64,000 bases of DNA from Macrophomina tecta (lineage: Eukaryota; Ascomycota; Dothideomycetes; Botryosphaeriales; Botryosphaeriaceae): positions 3,596,001-3,660,000 of the forward strand of contig JAKSGN010000006.1 in NCBI GenBank assembly GCA_024180945.1, in the 5' to 3' direction. Positions 57,700-64,000 of the stretch are shown in pieces. A program made the position numbers and the translations under genes. The first letter of the stretch is position 1; the number at the start of each line of letters is the position of its first letter. The notes below the pieces were generated by a model. It was not told the DNA's origin. It saw only the letters and a list, made by a program, of their open reading frames with translations, and did not search any database.

Positions 57700-59297
57700 A
57701 GGGTGGAGGGATGCATGTCATGTGGACTGATGAGTGTTACGAACTTTTGAACAATCGTCGTTGCCGAGGAAGGAGTTTCCCGCGAGGTAGAACGGGCATT
57801 GGGCTCCAGGCGTTCTTTTTTTTTATTTTCTTTTTTTCTTAAAGTGGCAAGGGAAGATGGAGAAGGGCACGCATGCTGGGTACTTCCGTTCAATTAGCCA
57901 GAGTAGGCAGTTAGCGGTGTGCGAGGGAAGGGTCCAGTCAGCGTTAGGATTCTGTGCAAACTAAGATGGTCTGGCCAGAAGGTGATTTTGACTTTTTACA
58001 ACAGCTGCCGGACATTTGGGGGGGGGGGGGGACGCGGCCGCCTTGTTTTCCCCGCGCACCTTGTGTATTCTGGGCGTGTGTTGGGCTGGACTCTCCTTAG
58101 TTCGGCGTGCCTTGTCTGCGGCTGGCGGGACTGTTTTGCCTTTTTTTTTTTTTTTTTTCGCGCCTTTCGCCGTTGGTCCTGCAACGGCCGATAGTGCCGC
58201 CTCATTTTCACTCATCTTCGTCCATGTCCTCGACGAGAACGGAATTGGCAGCGGGGGAAGCCGGAGCGATCGAGCTGTCGGGACGGGATGGGTTAATGGG
58301 AGAGGAAAAAAAAAAAAAAAAAGGCAATAGAACGGATCGGGGCTCGGGAAAGTCGGGCTGCAGATCATCTAGTGCCTCCCTGCGTGTCAATCACCATTTC
58401 CACCGCCCCTGCGGGTGGTGGGAAGGGGCGGGTGTGTAGCCGAGCGAGGCGGTGCGATTGAGGGAGGAGTCTGACCAATCGGGCGAGGTTCTAGTGATGC
58501 GGCTCGCGGTATTTGAAATGGAGGTTTGATTTATTGCGTGCTGCTGGCGTTGGTCTGCTGCTTACTGTCATGCTGTTGCTGCTATTGTTGTCCAGCTCCG
58601 ATTGTGCGGTAAGCTTGTGGGTCCGTGGGGGTTCATGCAGGATATTCGGGTGTTTGGGTGTTGGATAGAGTGGATTTGACGTGTGGCTTGCTGCTTGCTG
58701 CTTGCTGCTTGCGCGCTTGCGTTCCGCGCGCCACGAGAGGAAGGGTCCCAGATAGTCTTCCAAGAGCGGAAATGATATGAGAGAAGTGCGTAAGTAGAGG
58801 GTCAGCAGCAGACTTCGAGTATAGTAGAGACGAAACAGCAAAGAGACTTCGTCTTTCGGTTTTGAAATGAGAATTTATGTAATTAGAGCAACTACATCAA
58901 CAGTTCTCCTCAGCCTTTTCCTGGATTCAGATACCACATGTCATTGAACCTTTTTCGATCACCGGTTTACCTCCGCTCAACTGTACTCCATTCATCTCCG
59001 ACACTACCCACTTTTCATCTCTTCTTCCCCCAATTACAGTTAGTCTTAATCCAAAATCCTGCGCGCGCAAAATACGCCCATCCACCATTCAGACACTGTT
59101 CTCGCTCGACAATCTCTTCCCTCCATAGTCATCCAAACTATATAAAGAAAAACATTAGGAAAAGGCTCAGAAAAAGGAAGGTGTGGTGGTATAGGGTATA
59201 TTGCACACAAAAAAATCAATGCGTCGAAAAACATAGCAACAAGTAGTATAAAAGGAAAAAGCGTGCGTAGTGGCTGCTCCATCCATCACTCCATCCA
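57700..59297. other. Convergent 3' region with G14 and heptamer repeats
   Basis: Holds a run of 14 G at 58018-58031, T- and A-tracts near 58140-58159 and 58307-58322, and a GCTTGCT heptamer repeat at about 58686-58711. The lysine-rich minus-strand ORF at 57961-58368 arises from poly-T and is not accepted. Confidence 0.5.
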
Positions 59298-62200
59298 TCA
59301 CTCCACCCGCAACTCCCCCGCCAACTCCTGATACATATTCACGACCTCCCTCCCACCCCTCCTCGCCATAACCGCCTCATCGCTGCCCAACCCAACACCA
59401 TGCGGCATACCCATCACGCGGCTGGCCTTTGAGTATTCGCTGCCCGCCGTACCGGGACGGCTGCCGATAGGCGAGACGGGCGAGGCGGCGGAGAAGTCGG
59501 CATCGGTCTGGATGGAGCTGGTCTCGTAGACACTACTTGTGCGTCGGGCAGAGTGCGCGTTGGTGCATTTGGTGTGGCATCTGCTGGAGCGGCGGTGGAG
59601 GGCGCTGCTGATATTGTCGGAGCGACGCAAGAGATGGTCGTGAGTGGCCTCGAGGTCAAGTTCGGCCATTAGCTGCTCGGTGCGGGAGAGCGCGTCCTCG
59701 ACGGTCGGTGGTGCCGCCTCTTCGTCACCGGCACAGGGCGACGGCGGGGTCGAGTTAATTGAGGTGGCGGTCGAGCCCGACTCGGCGGGGCTCCAGGCCG
59801 TGGCTGTGTCCGGGCAGGACTGTGCGGACTCGCAGCTCGTACTGCGGCGCATGAGGGCAGAACTGGTGGCTGTGGTGGAGGAGAGGGCTGTCTCGGCGCT
59901 AGTGTCACGCGTGTGGAAGTAGTTGCTCCGTCTGACGGGCACTACGGGCTGCGGAGCTGCGGAAGGCAGGGCGGAGGGCGGTGCGCTTTGGGCGGTAGCG
60001 ATGGGCGCGGTGACGCTTCTCCTAAAGTAAAAGGTGTCATCTGCAGACTCGATAGGGGGAGTCCGCTTCTCGTCTGTCTCGGCGATTGGTTCGGTAGAAG
60101 GAGAGAAAGCAGATGATTGCGACACAAAAGACGTCTTGACAGTTAGTTTCGCAGGGAGCGAAGTGCGACGCGTGGAGCTAAGCGCCGCGGGGGCGTCCTT
60201 GAGTGACGATGATGGTTCAGCAGATGCACTGCTTGGCGGATCGAGAATAGTCTTGTTGAGTCCGTTTCCATATCCAGGGACCTGGATTTCACACCAGGGC
60301 TGGGGTTGGATTCGGATGCTGTTCCTCCGAGAAGCGAACGGCGATAGCGAGCGGCCAAAAGAGTTTCTCCACGAGGCAGTCCTACTCAACGGCGGCACGC
60401 TCATGCTGTGACGCCTTGCTGACGGCCGCACAGGAGACGAAGTGCTTGAGCCTCCTACGCGGAGTGGCGCTGGCACCTCGACACCGGCTGACACGGATGG
60501 GCCACGGCTGAGTCTTGGCGCATCCTGGAAGTTGGTATGCGTGATGTAGTCTGACGCTTCGCAATCAGGCCGAATGGAGTACGAGACGTCGCTGGCAGGA
60601 GTAGTCGGGTGCGGCTTTTCAGAAGCATGGTTGCTCATGTCGGTTTCGGCCGACGAGTAACCCGAGTCGGATGCAGGCGACGAGTCCTCGGCCGGCTTGT
60701 TCCTCCACGGTGGTGTACCAGCTGTCAGACAGCATAGCGGGTAATGCGCACCGTCGGTGTCACGAACCTCGCGTGGAGCGCGCGTGACAGAGATTAGCAT
60801 CTGCAGTGTCGCATAGATCAGAATCCACCGCACTTTACGTGCGTCTGATATCGAGACCTTCTCCTTCTGTTTCTCAAGCGAATCTCGCTCGAAGATTTTG
60901 TACAGCCTGACCAGAGGAGCATTGGCGACAGTAGTCTTCTTCGAGTTGGTGGCCGCAGTGAGAGCAGCGAGTTGCATGAGCTGTTTGTCGGTCTTGCTCT
61001 GCCTGTTTCCCAGCTTCATGGCCACCAGGTTCTTCTGCGCCTGAATACGGCCGGTTGGGAGCTGCGTGGCCGGTAGAAGTGGCAGAGGGTGGGGCAATGG
61101 CGTGTACTTATGCCTCTGGTCAAAGGCTTGGAGGTTCTGTAGCACGCAGATGCCGCCATCTGCGGGTTTTTGAGCCTGGAGCGAATCCGACGAATCCGGA
61201 TCTACCAAGTAATCATAAAGCGCGCGGAAATCGTAGTACATGGAGCGGCAGAGATCCCGGGAGAAGCTCGTGCCTTTCGGCGGCGGCCAGTATCCGAACT
61301 TGTCGACATAGAAAGAGTGTAAGAACGAACGGAAACGCTCCAGATGGACGCGTGCTCCTTGCGGAAGGCCGAGGTTGGACGGAGACAGCTCGGCCTCCAA
61401 AAACGTGCTGACGGCCTTGGAAATACGGGTCAAATGCAAGTCCATCTCCAGATATGCTCGGGTAATGAGAGCCTTGCTGACTCTTGGGATCGGCTTTGAG
61501 GTGTCAGTAAAGTGTTTGAAAGAGGGAAAAAGTGTCCTGCTTACCTCGTGCTCACTGCTGAGGAACAGTGTCTCATTCATGCCGACGCAGTGCGCGTATG
61601 CGTCGATCCACAGGTCCTTGATCTCGTAATGCTCGGCATAATAGAGCATAGCAAGAGCGTTATCTGGCCGGTGGGTGAAGTTGAGGTAACCGACGTCCTC
61701 AGCGTACTCCAGGAAAACAGACCTGTTTTGCGCGGGCTGGGCAGAACGAAACAAATGCAGGCGCTCTTGCAAATCAATGAGTGCGCCACCGAGGTGCGTG
61801 CCAACCAAGGGCTTATTGAAGATAAAAGCGAAGAAATTGCGGGTGGTGAGATGCCATTGGAACGCTTCTTCTCGCATGAAATCTTCCGGTGCAGGAATGT
61901 ACAGCTCGTACATCTGGTCTGGGGGTTTTTTCAAAGCACCGAGCTGGCTGGGGGGCACCTGCGACCGCGAGACAGTGTGGGCAAAGCACAGCGTGAAGAG
62001 GTTTCCGCAGGTCGCGTGCTTGAGGGCGTCCATTGGGACACAGAAAGACGGGCCGCGGCGGGAGTGGCCACGCTCATACAGATGGACGAAGCAATCGCCG
62101 TCTGAGAACCAGAGCTCAGCATCCTGGAGGCGTGCTGGTCAGTATGGAGGATGTGCCTCTGAAAGGACGGGCCTTGCATGAACAGCAAGGCTACGACTTA

Positions 62201-62615
62201 CTCTTCGCAGGCCGTCCCACTGGGGAGACCGTCTCCCGCTGCCATCCCATCTCTTGACAGCCGGGACGGAGGCCGGCGAGGCAGCGGAGAGGATTGATGA
62301 CTGCCTTTGCTTCATGGCTCCTGACGCCTGACGCAGAGGAGAAGGAGCAGTGGTGGTCGCTGCAGAAGCGGAGGGATCGCAGTGAGGCTGCTTACGGCCG
62401 CGAACCCAAGGGCGCTTGCTTTGTATTTTCTCCTCGCAGCAGGCTGGGGTCGGGAGAGCTGCAGGCCGGGGGGATGCTTGGGAGGGCTGGCCCGGCGTGG
62501 TGGGACCAGCCAAGAAGAGAGCAGCAGAGGACCGAGACGCCACGCAGCTGTGCCTGCGGGGACGAGCAGAGCGCAGCGACGACGAGCGGCCGGGTATATG
62601 AATAGGTGCTGACAT
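59298..62615 (-). CDS. Large fungal protein, DUF8004-like
   Basis: Minus-strand exons 62615-62202, 62123-61545 and 61493-59298 give 1062 aa. The start at 62615 was chosen because the GTAAGT donor at 62201 and a CCAG acceptor at 62124 join KRWDGSGRRSPQWDGLRR to DAELWFSDGDCFVHLYERG in frame. A second, 51-nt intron (61544-61494, GTAAGC..AAAG) is a multiple of three and open, but removing it yields the better SSEHE-PIPRVSKALITRAYL join. The core domain (about 120-500) has RNFFAFIFNKPLVGTHLGGA, FRSFLHSFYVDKFGYWPPP and YDFRALYDYLVD. I take it as the fungal family lately named DUF8004, PH-like at its start, from memory. The C-terminal half is Ser-rich and disordered. Function unknown; no membrane segments. 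Confidence 0.85.
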
Positions 62616-64000
62616 GGTCGGCAGGCAGACCAGAGCTGGGATGGGCGGGGGACGACCCTGCCGGCGACAGGCGTACCTCAAGCCGTGTGCGATGCGAGGG
62701 CGGACGGACCGGGGATCTTGTAGACGGTGGATGATGCCACGACTGGCGGCGGCCGGCCGGTGACCGAGTGCAGCTGGAGCGCCGGCGGGCAGATGCAGTG
62801 GCTCGTCGCGCCGCAGCAGCAGCAGGAAGGGAGTGAGCAGACCTTTAGAAGACGCGAGGCCAGGCGTCTGGACTGCGCGGCTGCTGGCGGCGCCGGCAGC
62901 CAGCCAGCAGCTAGCACACGGCGCCTGCGCGGACGAGGCATGGCGGCGGCGTGCGTGGAGAAGTGAGAGCTGGCGACGGCCGCGGCTTCAGCTGTGGCGG
63001 GCGAGCAGATGGTGAGAGGCAGGCCAGGCGCCGGGGCCAGCCCTCTGCCTCTGCCTCTGCCTCTGCCTCTGCCTCTGCCTCTGCCGCTGCCGCTAGCCTC
63101 GTCCCCACGAGCCAGCCTGCGATCGCTGCCAGATCGCCGCGATACACTCCCAGCAAATCCTCCGCCGCATCAGCCCAAGCTCGCGCCCCTGCTGCTGAGA
63201 TTGCTCCCTGCTCCCTGCTCCCTGCTCCCTGCTCCTCGCACGCACGCGTCCACCGCCGCCTCTCGCACGAACCAGCTCCGACAGCCGCGCCGGCAGCTGC
63301 AACACACTGGATTCTTGCATCCACGACACCTGTGCCAGCCGCTTCCGGTCTCGCTGGCGGGCGGCATGCTCCCGGCCATGCATCCCGGCCTCAGATCCTC
63401 ATCTCGCCAAGCGCCTGATCCGCCGAAAGCATCCCCGTCCGACCAGGGCCGTTCCTGCTGTCTTTTTTCCCCCCCGTGCGGATGGGGCTCGTGTCGCTCG
63501 CCTGAAGAACACCCCCGCGCTGCGTCACGCTTCGTCCCAATTGCACGCGCATTTCGATCGTCGCCGGCCGTCGTGGACTCTAGCCCTGCTGCGTCATCCC
63601 GCGAGTGGCACTGGCGCCGGCCCCCCCGCTACCCGAGCCTCTGTGTGAGCCGCGTCGATCGCCTCCAACACCATCTCCACCATCCACTGACCTGCTGTGG
63701 ACCACCACCACGGATGCAGCTTACGCGCGCTTCGGGACTTTTGCTCCCCCAAGCGCGCCGCTGCCGTGGCCGCTGTCCGCCAGTGGCAAGCACTCCCGCG
63801 CCTCCCGTGCAGCACGTCGTGCCCGGCTCCACCGCCCACCTCTCCCTCCACCCATGGATATAGCCAACCGTTGGCCCATCTCCCTCCTACTTCACATGCT
63901 GCGCGTGTTTCAGCTCTCCCCTGCGCCCGCCGCTGCCGGCGAGTCATTGTGAGACTTTATAGCCCGCGCCATCCGGTCCTCTCTGCACTCGGTCTCCCCC
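62616..64000. other. Upstream region of the DUF8004-like gene, repeat-rich
   Basis: Contains a CTCTGC hexamer array at about 63044-63083 and a GCTCCCT heptamer array at about 63203-63233. The long ORFs at 62951-63863 are simple translations of these repeats. The region runs off the window edge; a neighbouring gene's 5' leader may begin here. Confidence 0.45.
63044..63083. repeat. CTCTGC hexanucleotide microsatellite
   Basis: About seven uninterrupted units of ctctgc, followed by related ctgccg units. Confidence 0.85.

Noticed and set aside
57961..58368. Lys-rich 135-aa minus-strand ORF
   Set aside because: The Lys and Phe runs are translations of poly-T/A tracts; no conserved start or domain.
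62951..63863. 289-aa ORF with Leu-Pro repeats
   Set aside because: Translation of the CTCTGC and GCTCCCT microsatellites.
1..64000. tRNA, rRNA, CRISPR, viral or intact transposon sequence
   Set aside because: I looked for T-loop/GGTTCGA-type boxes, regular spaced repeats, reverse transcriptase or transposase motifs and terminal repeats and saw none that held up; a tRNA or repeat search program would be decisive.

Overview
The window looks like nuclear DNA of a filamentous ascomycete (Pezizomycotina, probably Dothideomycetes). Genes are split by short introns of mostly 45-110 nt with GT..AG ends and CTNAC-like branch sites. Intergenic DNA is GC-rich with many poly-A/T tracts, and the families are typical of such fungi (GH92, GH3, PIR-like wall proteins, CSN1, Gpc1, a DUF8004-like protein). 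There is no sign of operons, CRISPR or phage. Exon coordinates were derived by hand from splice signals and phase; family names come from sequence recognition, without a database search.

Layout. 0-14 kb is a secretory block: a GH92 alpha-mannosidase (+), a GH3 beta-glucosidase (+), a small secreted Alt a 1-like protein (+) and a PIR-repeat wall protein with a GPI-type tail (-). 14-19 kb is a gene-poor stretch with a perfect 100-bp tandem duplication and an AT-richer tract. 19-21 kb holds a coiled-coil hypothetical gene (-). 21-26 kb looks like a graveyard of decayed minus-strand ORFs. 26.3-28.4 kb has a five-exon small conserved gene and an AhpD/CMD-like gene (both +). A roughly 5.9-kb non-coding stretch then leads to a C2H2 zinc-finger transcription factor (+, 34.3-36.9 kb). 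37-43 kb holds a broken F-box-like gene and a SelW-like Rdx gene (both -). 43.5-50 kb holds GPC1 (-) divergent from cohesin SMC1 (+). 50-64 kb is a housekeeping block: beta-carbonic anhydrase (+), a helical hypothetical (+), a hotdog thioesterase (-), CSN1 (+) and a large DUF8004-like protein (-).

The most notable signal is in the C2H2 factor. Its ORF ends at TGA (36390-36392), followed directly by CAA TTA, which matches the CARYYA context known from tobacco mosaic virus and yeast stop-codon readthrough. The same frame then stays open for 155 more codons that look genuinely coding, to a TGA at 36855-36857. This predicts a short (632 aa) and a long (787 aa) form from one mRNA. An intron across the TGA is the main alternative. 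Other points of interest are 9-nt and 17-nt micro-exons in the GH92 gene, a GC-AG intron in the thioesterase, a second terminal CxxC in the SelW-like protein, and PIR repeats that lack the usual first Gln.
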